A stretch of 38,697 nt of DNA, from positions 1 through 38,697 of the forward strand of contig JAJRRG010000177.1 in assembly GCA_024279675.1 (NCBI GenBank). The letters are read 5' to 3'. The notes under the pieces are model-generated. The model was not told the origin of the DNA. It was given only the letters and a program-made list of their open reading frames with translations, and made no database searches. How positions within the stretch are numbered: the stretch's first letter is position 1; every line of letters begins with the position of its first letter. The DNA comes from Alphaproteobacteria bacterium (GTDB lineage Bacteria; Pseudomonadota; Alphaproteobacteria; Rhizobiales; Devosiaceae). Below are positions 18,425 through 25,377 of the stretch, one piece after another. The position numbers and the translations under genes are program-made.

Positions 18425-19327
18425 CTAAACAACAACCCAAACCATAACCCTTGAGCCGCTCGAATTTTTTTTATTAAACGGGGTGCGAATTACTCGCGTT
18501 ATGGCATATCCCCAGCAAGGACCCATTCTACCTTTGAGCAGTCCTGCGCCGACGTCTATCGGCGACAATCCGTTCAAAGGCCCGATCAAATACTCGCGGA
18601 GCGGCCGCATGGCCGCCTCGTTTTCAATTTGTTTGAAGGGCAAGATAACTTTGTAATCAGGGCGATCTGTCACAAAAATAAACAACATCTTAACGGCCCC
18701 ACGGCCCGTGCGCTGATAAATACCACGGGGCAACTTCGAGCCAATGGATGGGATAAAATAACGTGCTCCACTTAGTCTACCAGTTTTGCCGCGTTTGCGG
18801 CTTCGTGTGGTTTCCCATTGATAGGGATCGCCGGACTTTAATTGCGACAAAACTTTGCGAACTAGACCTTGAGAAACATTTCCATATTGATTGAGGCGCA
18901 CACCCTTTGCCGGAATTGCATACTCGTCTGGCCTCATCAATCCCGAGCGAATAAGCGCCTTCTCGAACCCTTTGTGAGATCGCGCCTTGCCAACGATTGA
19001 GGGATGAAGATAGCGACCTGCAGGCACACCCTTGGGCGAATAGTCTTTGAAGTACACCCCTGCACTTTGCGTTGGGAAATCGGCTTTGCGTGCGGGCCAA
19101 GTAAATAATGATTTTTTTGTCCAGCGCGTTGGCCTATCGTAACGGGCCGCAATTTCCTTTTCGGCGACCCCCTGAAGTTCTTTCGCCATAGCCGATAACG
19201 CCATAGCCATAGCAAACGGCATCTCTGAGCCGATGATGAGTTTTTGTTCAGCCCTGAATTGCCGGGCATCTATCTTTACATCAACTGCGATGAAATCGGA
19301 GGTGCGTCCGCCATAATAGTTTCCCAT
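18425..19327 (-). CDS. Phage protein of unknown function, first late gene
   Basis: About 300 residues from the ATG at 19327. An ATG 24 bases upstream lies inside the loop of an intrinsic terminator and has no ribosome binding site, so I reject it; GGGG about 8 bases before 19327 comes from the 3' arm of that hairpin. The protein is basic, with an N-terminal helix (EMPFAMAMALSAMAKELQGVAEKE) and a Lys/Arg-rich middle, somewhat like HK97 gp10 or lambda gpZ tail-completion proteins. Its position before the small terminase is odd for a tail protein. Function unproven. Confidence 0.65.
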   Translation of the reverse strand: MGNYYGGRTSDFIAVDVKIDARQFRAEQKLIIGSEMPFAMAMALSAMAKELQGVAEKEIAARYDRPTRWTKKSLFTWPARKADFPTQSAGVYFKDYSPKGVPAGRYLHPSIVGKARSHKGFEKALIRSGLMRPDEYAIPAKGVRLNQYGNVSQGLVRKVLSQLKSGDPYQWETTRSRKRGKTGRLSGARYFIPSIGSKLPRGIYQRTGRGAVKMLFIFVTDRPDYKVILPFKQIENEAAMRPLREYLIGPLNGLSPIDVGAGLLKGRMGPCWGYAITRVIRTPFNKKNSSGSRVMVWVVV

Positions 19328-19329
19328 AC

Positions 19330-19365
19330 AAAAAGCCCCGCAAACTCTCATGAAGAGCGCGGGGC
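19330..19365 (-). terminator. Intrinsic terminator between late promoter and first late gene
   Basis: On the - strand GCCCCGC (19365-19359) pairs with GCGGGGC (19341-19335). The intervening 17 bases can form a small inner hairpin, and TTTTT (19334-19330) follows directly. This is a canonical Rho-independent terminator lying between the promoter at 19574-19602 and the late genes, as lambda tR' lies after pR'. Confidence 0.85.
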
Positions 19366-19567
19366 GTAATTTGATATAGGCATGGGAGAGTTACATAGTG
19401 TTTTCCTGACTTTAGAGACAAGCACATCGGCACCCATTTCAACTCCCATCTCGGCAATCAGCCGTATTGGGCACTGGGTCCGCATATGGTTCGCGCGTCT
19501 AGCCTTTGGGGTACTCCCACCCTGAAATTGTCAGGATTGCCTCGCATCGGATCAACCATTTGGGTCA
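19330..19567 (-). ncRNA. Predicted late leader transcript ending at a terminator (lambda 6S-like)
   Basis: The promoter at 19574-19602 should start transcription near 19567. About 238 bases later the transcript meets the terminator at 19330-19365. Without antitermination the product would be a short untranslated RNA, like lambda 6S RNA from pR'. It contains a local hairpin CCTGA/TCAGG near 19531-19545. A 36-codon frame starts with the ATG at 19568, almost at the transcription start, so a leaderless peptide cannot be excluded. No ops-like element was recognised. The 280-base interval holds no other gene. Confidence 0.6.
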
Positions 19568-19573
19568 TCTGTA

Positions 19574-19602
19574 AGTATGCGGATGATTCGCAAAAGAGTC
19601 AA
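19574..19602 (-). promoter_or_regulatory. Late promoter with two GANTC sites
   Basis: On the - strand TTGACT (19602-19597), a 17-base spacer and CATACT (19579-19574) form a good sigma-70 promoter about 30 bases after the NusG-like gene. A GACTC site (19596-19600) overlaps the -35 and a GAATC site (19585-19589) lies in the spacer. Their centres are 11 bases apart. GANTC is the CcrM methylation and GcrA binding motif in alphaproteobacteria, and this phage encodes a GcrA homologue. Confidence 0.75.
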
Positions 19603-19631
19603 CACACCCAAAACATGAACGTTTAACCCGT

Positions 19632-20303
19632 TCAACTTGCTAACCTTTCTAGGCTTTCCTCTGCGATATCCACAGCCCGTGCGCCCTCGCCAAACACACC
19701 AGAAAGGCCAAGCATCACTTTGGCACGCCCCTCGCGAAGGGCTACAACTTTACCTTCAAACCCCTCAAATGGCCCTTCAATTATCTCGGCTATATCACCC
19801 CTTGCAAGGTTGGGCTTGCGGGTTTGTGCCTTCAGGCCAGACCGCTTGATGAGCCGTATTGCCGCCGCCACGGGAACCAATGAAGGGCGACCCTCAACCC
19901 CGATCACGCCGGTCACACGGCTAACATCCAACACCGTGAGCCATGGGACAGGCCCCAAATGGGCCAACAAAACCATGGAAGTGAGCATAGCCCGATTGCG
20001 AACAACGCGCCTGTAGCGAGTTTTGCGAGACGCTCTAATCTCGATTTCTTCAACCGGATTGATGGCATTAAATCCCCTCTCTCCCAGCAAATCGACCACC
20101 ATCTGCTCGCTTTGCGGGGCCGTCGTCAACGCATACCAGCTGCAGCTTTCAGCGTGGTCAGGAATATACACTTCCCGGTTTGGTTTCATCACTGGCTTGG
20201 GCCGTGCCGGGCGTTTGGAGGCGTTGGCCCGAACTTTAGCACGGGCCCTGTCACCAGAAGTTTCACGTGGTGGGGGTAGTTTAGATTTGTAACGAGAAAC
20301 CAT
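19632..20303 (-). CDS. NusG-like transcription antitermination protein
   Basis: A 223-residue protein from the ATG at 20303 (GAGG 7 bases upstream; a TTG at 20315 is unlikely). Residues 1-50 are a basic, Pro/Arg-rich extension. An NGN domain follows (SWYALTTAPQSEQMVVDLLG, about 55-150), then a clear KOW domain (ARGDIAEIIEGPFEGFEGKV, about 167-215). Host NusG is near 177 residues, so this is a specialised paralogue, like RfaH. It is the last early gene, immediately before the late promoter and its terminator, the place of Q in lambda. It probably lets RNA polymerase read into the late operon; this is inference from family and position. Confidence 0.85.
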   Translation of the reverse strand: MVSRYKSKLPPPRETSGDRARAKVRANASKRPARPKPVMKPNREVYIPDHAESCSWYALTTAPQSEQMVVDLLGERGFNAINPVEEIEIRASRKTRYRRVVRNRAMLTSMVLLAHLGPVPWLTVLDVSRVTGVIGVEGRPSLVPVAAAIRLIKRSGLKAQTRKPNLARGDIAEIIEGPFEGFEGKVVALREGRAKVMLGLSGVFGEGARAVDIAEESLERLAS

Positions 20304-20359
20304 GGGACACCTCAAATCAAAAGGGAAAACTTGGAAGAAAACAAAACCATAATTCAGCC

Positions 20360-21409
20360 CTATGGCGGCCCAGCCCCGGTCTGCCCATGCAGCTCCAAAG
20401 CCAATTCTGCGCGCACCTCAACCACCATTTGCTTGGGGAAACTAGCAGATGAAAAACCACTCCAAAGCCGCAACTTTGTCGGGTCACCGGCATATTTGAG
20501 CTCAACACACCGACGGTAAAGCTCTGGTTCCTTGGAGGCCAAAACCGTCGAGTTATCACGGGCAAGGCGGAATTGTTCGCGATCCGTCTCAGGGATAACC
20601 ATGCCTTCCCAACTTCGTTTGGTAATCCATTTTGCCAAGCCCACCACATATTGCGACGAGGCTGATTGCCGTCTTTGCGCCATGGCGTAGAATGGCATGG
20701 CGTCCATTGCCGCCGCCCGATGTTCTGCATCCATCAAACCAAAGGCGACAAATGCATCCTGAGCGATATCTCCAGGGCGTTGACAACCAAAGTCCCAGAG
20801 TTTGCGAAATTGAATAATCAAATTGTGCTCAGTTGGTTTGGACATTCCAAACTGATCAAACAGCATTCTCAAATCTTTTCTAATTTGAAAATCTGTCTTC
20901 GCCTCCACTTGTGGAGGGGTATTGTTTATTGGATTGTTCTTTGGACTGTTAGTGTGAACCTCCTTCACCACCTTTATGTCATTAGGTTCACCACCTTTAT
21001 GCATTAGGTTCACCACCTTTTGTGCATTAGGTTCACCACCTGTCGTTAGGTTCACCACCTTTTCTTCGTCAGATTGGTCAATATTTTGCTCAAAATTGAC
21101 GTCATTTTGAGGCAATTCTGAGCGTCCGGGCCATGCCGCTCGGTATTCGTTTGAGCGCCATTTTTGGCCACGAAATCCGTGCTGGGACACAATAATCCAC
21201 CCCATTTCAGCTGCTTTTTGCAGGTGAGTTATAACCGACCGATTGCTCAACCCTGTCGCCTCAACCAACGTTTTTACACTAGGATAGCACCCTTCCCCCA
21301 GCTCGTTCATCCACAGGGATAAAGTGAGTAATACGTGGCGCGTGGTTGCGGGTAATCCGGACTCCGTAGCGACGGCTTTTCGCCACGTCCATGCACTTGA
21401 ATGGCTCAT
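20360..21409 (-). CDS. HTH replication initiator-like protein with embedded iterons
   Basis: A 349-residue protein. The N-terminal winged helix (CYPSVKTLVEATGLSNRSVITHLQ, residues about 41-65) is of the HTH_36 type found in phage O-like replication proteins. Residues about 115-150 contain a repeated VVNL..GGEPN unit encoded by direct DNA repeats. The C-terminal two thirds is helical with a conserved-looking WITKRSWEGM. It would bind the origin inside its own gene and recruit host helicase. Its ATG overlaps the methyltransferase stop by 4 bases. No helicase or helicase loader gene is seen in the window. Confidence 0.7.
   Translation of the reverse strand: MSHSSAWTWRKAVATESGLPATTRHVLLTLSLWMNELGEGCYPSVKTLVEATGLSNRSVITHLQKAAEMGWIIVSQHGFRGQKWRSNEYRAAWPGRSELPQNDVNFEQNIDQSDEEKVVNLTTGGEPNAQKVVNLMHKGGEPNDIKVVKEVHTNSPKNNPINNTPPQVEAKTDFQIRKDLRMLFDQFGMSKPTEHNLIIQFRKLWDFGCQRPGDIAQDAFVAFGLMDAEHRAAAMDAMPFYAMAQRRQSASSQYVVGLAKWITKRSWEGMVIPETDREQFRLARDNSTVLASKEPELYRRCVELKYAGDPTKLRLWSGFSSASFPKQMVVEVRAELALELHGQTGAGPP
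20964..21060. repeat. Iteron-like direct repeats, candidate replication origin
   Basis: Four copies of TTAGGTTCACCACCT at 20982, 21004, 21027 and 21046, plus a partial copy (TTCACCACCTTTATG) at 20964. Spacing is 19-23 bases, close to two helical turns. They lie inside the replication-protein gene, next to an AT-rich stretch (about 20915-20955). The arrangement resembles the lambda origin within gene O. Confidence 0.75.
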
Positions 21410-23067
21410 TCAGCCGCCTCCATATGTTGTGGGGTTAGCCCGTCAAACAGCCACCCTTGCGGCACTGAATATCGCTCTCGACGCTCTGGCCTATAATTTG
21501 CGAAGGCCAAAGCATCGGCCATATCGGGACAAACTGAATTGCCAATTTTATGCCGTTGGCTGGTCTCTGTAAGAGTTTTGTTTTTGTAAGGGGCGGCCAG
21601 AATATAATCATCGCCAAAGCCTTGGGCGCGGGCTAATTCGCGGGGCGTGAGCATCCGCATGCCAATATCGTAGATAATGAAGTCGCCAACCTGGACATAA
21701 TCCGGGCCATCCCAGCATCCATATTTTCGCAAGAAATTGGCAACTGCATGCGCGCCAAAAATACGGGCGGCGGTAAGTTGTGGCCCCGCGCCTTCACATT
21801 GAACCAGCCCAAACCGGTCACGGGTTGAAACCGTGCGCATGGGCTCGCTTATGGTTGCCCCATGTTTTTCAGAACCATAATAGGCGTTGAAAAGCGGCAT
21901 GGTCACCACCGCCGAATGCTGGCCACCGGCCAAAACCGTTGGATGTGGCGTTTCAACTGAACCGTCACGCCGGTTTGAACCTTTGAGCGAAAGCATGTGA
22001 GCAGCAACGACCGCTTGCGTCGTCCCCCCGCTCATAATGGTTGAGAATGGCTTACCTGAATTACGCATCGTCATAACGTGGGGCATTACCAGACCATGCG
22101 CATCCCGCGCTTTGGTCACCGTGGCAAATGGCTTATCCAGCCCTTGCCCGCGAAACCCTTGCCCGCGAAACCCTTGCCCAGAATGATTGCAGGTCACAAT
22201 AAACGGCTCAGCCGCATCAAGAACATAGCGCTTGATGCCCTTGGCTATTCGCGCCATCGTATTATGCGCCAACGGGCGAATGATCGTGGTGCCTGTCTCT
22301 TTTTTGTAAATCTTAGCCTGTGCCCTATCCATAAGAATTGAGGGACATGGCCGGTTAAAATCAATAATATCGGCGGCAATTGGCCAGGCTTTTTTCTGCC
22401 CATTCTTTACCGCTTCGCTTTTTGGATCCCCGTGGGTTGGCTCTGGCCACACAATAGGCTGGCCGTCACACCGCATAATCACATATAGGCGCTTGCGAAT
22501 TGTCGGAGTGCCAAATTCGCAGGCGCGCAACTCACGCCATTCAACCCGGTATCCCATGGCCTTAAACCGAGCCACCCAACGGTTAAATGTTTCACCACGT
22601 TTAGTTGGATCGGAAATTTTTCCACCCTTGCCATCGGGCATTGTTGGGCCCCACTTGCGAAATTCCTCGACGTTCTCAAGCATGATAATCCGGGGGCGAA
22701 CCTGCTCAGCCCAATGGGTGACCACCCATGCCAAATCCCGCACGCTATCGCTCACCGGCGCGCCACCCTTAGCCTTTGAGTGATGTCGGCAGTCGGGTGA
22801 TGCCCATAGCAAACCAACCGGATTACCATTGACAGCAGCTTGTGGGTCAACGCCCCAAATATCAACTGGCAAGTGCAATGTGTCGGGATGGTTTGCCGCA
22901 TGCATAGCCAGCGCGTCATCATCATGATTTATGGCAATGGACACCATCGGCTCAGCACCATTGAGCAAATCCCGTTCGCCCATTCGGCGCATGGCGCGTT
23001 CCATGCCCTCGGATGCACCGCCACCCCCGGCAAAACAGTCCACAACAATTTCGGGGATTTGGGTCAT
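21406..23067 (-). CDS. DNA (cytosine-5) methyltransferase
   Basis: A 553-residue enzyme from the ATG at 23067 (AGGGGGGG upstream). Motif I is DCFAGGGGASEG (residues 10-21). The catalytic Cys is residue 93 in ASPDCRHHSKAKGG, the ENV motif is MLENVEEF (129-136), and motif VIII is RKRLYVIMR. The long middle region is the target recognition domain, containing a short GQGFR tandem repeat. A C-terminal LTPRELARAQGFGDDY is motif IX/X-like. It adds 5-methylcytosine and may protect phage DNA from restriction; no cognate nuclease is nearby. The target sequence cannot be read. Confidence 0.9.
   Translation of the reverse strand: MTQIPEIVVDCFAGGGGASEGMERAMRRMGERDLLNGAEPMVSIAINHDDDALAMHAANHPDTLHLPVDIWGVDPQAAVNGNPVGLLWASPDCRHHSKAKGGAPVSDSVRDLAWVVTHWAEQVRPRIIMLENVEEFRKWGPTMPDGKGGKISDPTKRGETFNRWVARFKAMGYRVEWRELRACEFGTPTIRKRLYVIMRCDGQPIVWPEPTHGDPKSEAVKNGQKKAWPIAADIIDFNRPCPSILMDRAQAKIYKKETGTTIIRPLAHNTMARIAKGIKRYVLDAAEPFIVTCNHSGQGFRGQGFRGQGLDKPFATVTKARDAHGLVMPHVMTMRNSGKPFSTIMSGGTTQAVVAAHMLSLKGSNRRDGSVETPHPTVLAGGQHSAVVTMPLFNAYYGSEKHGATISEPMRTVSTRDRFGLVQCEGAGPQLTAARIFGAHAVANFLRKYGCWDGPDYVQVGDFIIYDIGMRMLTPRELARAQGFGDDYILAAPYKNKTLTETSQRHKIGNSVCPDMADALAFANYRPERRERYSVPQGWLFDGLTPQHMEAAE
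22141..22180. repeat. Short tandem repeat in methyltransferase target-recognition region
   Basis: The 15-base unit CCCTTGCCCGCGAAA occurs twice in full (22141-22155, 22156-22170) and once in part (to 22180). It encodes repeated GQGFR units. Because the unit is a multiple of three, copy number changes would keep the frame and could vary the target recognition domain. Confidence 0.8.
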
Positions 23068-23091
23068 ACCGCCCCCCCTAAAAAACCTTCG

Positions 23092-23157
23092 CAATGCGCA
23101 TTATTTTGCGCATTGTCACTTGACGTGTTCGTGGAAAGTGTGTATATATATGCGCAT
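23092..23157 (+). promoter_or_regulatory. hicAB promoter with three TGCGCA operator-like sites
   Basis: TTGACG (23120-23125), a 17-base spacer and TATATA (23143-23148) form a near-consensus promoter 19 bases before hicA. An 8-base inverted repeat CAATGCGC/GCGCATTG (23092-23099, 23108-23115) lies upstream, and a palindrome TATGCGCATA (23149-23158) lies just downstream of -10. The shared TGCGCA core on both sides of the promoter suggests autorepression by the ribbon-helix-helix domain of HicB. Confidence 0.75.
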
Positions 23158-23166
23158 AGGGAGACA

Positions 23167-23355
23167 ATGACCATGGAACGCAACAGCCGCAACATCATCA
23201 AGAAACTAAAGCAAAGTGGATTTGTGGAAGTTTCCGTTAAAGGCTCCCACCACAAATTTCGCAAAGGGACAAAAACAGTGATTGTTCCGCACCCAAAAAA
23301 GGATTTGCCGCTTGGAACGGCCAAATCCATCGCAAAACAAGCGGGTTGGATATAA
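23167..23355 (+). CDS. hicA: HicA toxin (mRNA interferase)
   Basis: A 62-residue protein with the typical HicA dsRBD-like fold pattern: NIIKKLKQSGFVEVSVKGSH, HKFRK, then TVIVPHPKKDLPLGTAKSI. The catalytic His is in GSHHKF (residues 26-31). The start at 23167 has AGGGAG 5 bases upstream; ATG 23173 is an alternative. HicA cleaves mRNA and is neutralised by HicB. Encoded opposite to the surrounding early operon and 100 bases from the divergent methyltransferase start. Likely a prophage addiction or anti-phage module. Confidence 0.92.
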   Translation: MTMERNSRNIIKKLKQSGFVEVSVKGSHHKFRKGTKTVIVPHPKKDLPLGTAKSIAKQAGWI

Positions 23356-23387
23356 TCCAGCCCACCATCAAAAACGGAGAAACCACT

Positions 23388-23786
23388 ATGAAAGCCTATT
23401 TTGCCATCGTTGAAAAAGACCAGGACAGCGCTTATGGAATTACTTTCCCCGATCTGCCCGGAGTGTTTTCCGCCGCAGATAATGAAGCGGACATCGTCAC
23501 CAATGCCCTTGAAGCCCTCGCGCTTTGGGCTGAGGATGAGGATATGCCTGAAGCATCCGGTCTGGATGAAATCCGCAAACAAGCTAACGTCATTGAGGCT
23601 CTGGCCGCAGGCGCATTTCTTGTGCGCATTCCCGTCATCGAGAACGACACGCGCGTTGTGCGGGCCAACGTCACATTTGAGGCCGGAACTCTGCGCGCCA
23701 TCGATAGCGAGGCCAAGCGACGGGGGTTGACCCGTGCCGCCTTTTTGGCCAGTGCGGCGCGCAAGGAAATCCAACAAGCAGGGTAA
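23388..23786 (+). CDS. hicB: HicB antitoxin
   Basis: A 132-residue antitoxin. The N-terminal partially degraded RNase H-like domain is seen in YFAIVEKDQDSAYGITFPDL and PGVFSAADNEADIVTNALEA. The C-terminal part (NVTFEAGTLRAIDSEAKRRG, LTRAAFLASAARKEI) is a ribbon-helix-helix DNA-binding domain. The ATG at 23388 follows GGAG by 8 bases and lies 32 bases after hicA. It blocks HicA and probably represses the upstream promoter. It converges with the next - strand gene, ending 2 bases from it. Confidence 0.92.
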   Translation: MKAYFAIVEKDQDSAYGITFPDLPGVFSAADNEADIVTNALEALALWAEDEDMPEASGLDEIRKQANVIEALAAGAFLVRIPVIENDTRVVRANVTFEAGTLRAIDSEAKRRGLTRAAFLASAARKEIQQAG

Positions 23787-23788
23787 CA

Positions 23789-24157
23789 TCATAGCTCCGC
23801 CCCCCCATCATCATCCAGCACAGCGTCGATGAGGTTCTCGCGGGCCACGGTCTGCAATATTTTGCTGACCAACGCCCGCACAGTAATTCCGCGCTTGCTG
23901 GCGTAGGGCAAAAGCTTGGCGGACAAAAGATTGCTGAGGTTGAATTTTAATTCCGGTGCATCTTTGCTCCGCGCACGCAAGCCCTTTGACCTGATACCGT
24001 TGGCATACAATCCGCTCGCCGAGCTGGGGGAAATCCCCAACATTTTCGCAATCTCTGGGTAGGTTTTACCCTCCCCGCGCAAGGCAATTGCGGCGGCGGT
24101 TTTTGATGGATATCCCAAAATTGGTGCAGCGCGTGGCACAGTTTCCACCCCCCACAT
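23789..24157 (-). CDS. HTH DNA-binding protein, possibly the 3' half of a frameshifted gene
   Basis: A 122-residue protein with a helix-turn-helix (YPEIAKMLGISPSSASGLYAN, split here as YPEIAKMLGIS and PSSASGLYANG) preceded by PSKTAAAIALRGEGK. The C-terminus is helical. The annotated ATG at 24157 lies within the upstream frame, giving a 92-base overlap with poor codon bias in the other frame. A run of six G on the coding strand (24148-24153) sits at the junction: one G fewer would fuse the two frames into a protein of about 230 residues. Either a short coupled gene or a frameshift remnant. Confidence 0.6.
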   Translation of the reverse strand: MWGVETVPRAAPILGYPSKTAAAIALRGEGKTYPEIAKMLGISPSSASGLYANGIRSKGLRARSKDAPELKFNLSNLLSAKLLPYASKRGITVRALVSKILQTVARENLIDAVLDDDGGAEL

Positions 24158-24506
24158 AAAGCGGAACTTTCAGATAGGTTTTGCCCCCCGCTTTTTGGCG
24201 CGTAACGGGGCCAATCAATATGGCATGATGCAATGCCCGCAGGCACCAATTTATGCGCCGGGAGGAATACCCGGTTGCCGCCTTCAACGCGTCAAACTCA
24301 ACCACAACGACCCGCGCACCGGGCAAAAGTTCCCCGGCCAGCGCATAAAGAACCTGGCGACTTTCCGCGTTTAGTACCGGTTCCGTGCGATATGCCCCGG
24401 ACGTACTGGCCCGATATCGCTTGTTGCTTTGCACTTGGCGCGCCCATTTTTGTGGGCCGCTCAGTTCAATAAGCTTAGGGGGAGTGTCCCAAACATCAGC
24501 GCTCAT
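24066..24506 (-). CDS. Phage protein of unknown function, wing-helix-like (N-terminal part of possible split gene)
   Basis: A 146-residue frame from the ATG at 24506, which overlaps the preceding stop (ATGA) with GGAGA 6 bases upstream. Residues about 50-108 look like a winged-helix domain (VLYALAGELLPG, DALKAATGYSSRRINWCLRA). After KVPLYVGGG the sequence becomes Cys/Arg-rich and unlike the rest, while the alternative frame takes over with a good HTH. The last 35 residues are therefore probably not native. See the linked gene at 23789-24157. Confidence 0.6.
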   Translation of the reverse strand: MSADVWDTPPKLIELSGPQKWARQVQSNKRYRASTSGAYRTEPVLNAESRQVLYALAGELLPGARVVVVEFDALKAATGYSSRRINWCLRALHHAILIGPVTRQKAGGKTYLKVPLYVGGGNCATRCTNFGISIKNRRRNCLARGG

Positions 24507-24802
24507 TGCCATTCTCCAAACAAATCAGCGCCATCCGCCATAAACGGATCGGCGCTGAACCCCTTTTCAACAGCCAACCATTCCGGGATTTGTAAAATAC
24601 AAACCACAGCTCTTTGCATTGCCGCCGTCGGGCTAGCGCCCTTCCCCGGCACCCCCGACAATTGACCTGCTACGGCTTCCCAATTGGAAATTTGACTAAT
24701 AGGAATCCATTTGGCCTGGGACTGTTCGCCGCAATCTGAAACGTGTACAGCCTCAAGGGTTTCCCGATGCACCATAAGTTCAACCTCAACGAGCTTTTTC
24801 AT
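24503..24802 (-). CDS. Small phage protein carrying the palindromic repeat element
   Basis: A 99-residue protein whose ATG shares a base with the stop of the GcrA gene (TGATG). The N-terminal half has strands (KLVEVELMVHRETLEAVHV, KWIPISQIS). Residues about 50-62 (SGVPGKGASPTAA) are encoded by copy A of the repeat element described separately, in the same frame as copy C and a different frame from copies B and D. The C-terminal part (CILQIPEWLAVEKGFSADPF) looks like a separate native segment, so the element interrupts the protein. Family not recognised. Confidence 0.65.
   Translation of the reverse strand: MKKLVEVELMVHRETLEAVHVSDCGEQSQAKWIPISQISNWEAVAGQLSGVPGKGASPTAAMQRAVVCILQIPEWLAVEKGFSADPFMADGADLFGEWQ
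24621..24657 (-). repeat. Palindromic in-gene repeat element, copy A
   Basis: On the coding strand it runs GGGGGTGCCGGGGAAG, stem GGGC, loop GCTA, stem GCCC, then GACGGCGGC. It differs from the other copies by a 4-base stem and 4-base loop (three bases shorter), which keeps the reading frame. Translated as GVPGKGASPTAA. Confidence 0.8.
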
Positions 24803-25377
24803 CACATGCCATTCCCTGTTTGCTTTTCAGCAAACGCGCGTTTGGCGTGGACGGCACACCAGCTAGCGCCGGTTGTTACAGGGCATCCACAAAACTTGAT
24901 TTGTGGTTTTTGCCCCGGAAATTCAGATTCAATTTCAAACGGCCAGCGGCACTGCCCCGTTCCAATTTCCATAAGGGTCAGCATCAAAGCGCCAGCTGGT
25001 GCATTGGTTGGGTCAAGAACCCGCGCAACAACCGCAGAATCTGCCTTGCCCGTTTGCGCGCTGTCCCGCCCCACTCTGTAGGTGCCAGAGGTTGAGTTAA
25101 TTCCATTTTGCACCTCGCGGTGATTTCTTTTGGCAACGGGCGTTTTGAAGCTTGGTTTGTTTTTTACACAGCGCGGCCTGCCCCCCAGCCTAATTTTCAG
25201 CCGATCACACCGCCCAATCACCGAATTTCTGGATTTGCCGATTGCCGCCGCTATTACACTTGCAGATTTATCGTCCATCGCCATCTTGCGCAGCAGAAAC
25301 ATCTGCTGTTCAGACCAACGATGAGAAACATTTACAATCGGGTCACTGCTTGTGATTGAAGTCTGCGCGGCGCTCAT
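24802..25377 (-). CDS. GcrA-family cell cycle regulator homologue
   Basis: A 191-residue protein from the ATG at 25377 (overlaps the methyltransferase stop by 4 bases; longer upstream starts lie inside that gene). The N-terminal GcrA DNA-binding domain is clear: WSEQQMFLLRKMAMDDKSA, then AAIGKSRNSVIGRCDRL and a basic tail. The C-terminal sigma-interacting part has the expected Cys/His pattern: CRWPFEIE, KFCGCP, WCAVHAKRAF. In Caulobacter GcrA binds methylated GANTC and sigma-70 to activate promoters. Here it sits beside an adenine methyltransferase, and the late promoter has two GANTC sites. A role in late expression or in hijacking host cell-cycle promoters is inferred. Confidence 0.87.
   Translation of the reverse strand: MSAAQTSITSSDPIVNVSHRWSEQQMFLLRKMAMDDKSASVIAAAIGKSRNSVIGRCDRLKIRLGGRPRCVKNKPSFKTPVAKRNHREVQNGINSTSGTYRVGRDSAQTGKADSAVVARVLDPTNAPAGALMLTLMEIGTGQCRWPFEIESEFPGQKPQIKFCGCPVTTGASWCAVHAKRAFAEKQTGNGM

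Noticed and set aside
19458-19568. A 36-codon peptide gene in the late leader
   Set aside because: No ribosome binding site and its ATG is at the predicted transcription start; kept as a possibility in a finding, not as a gene.
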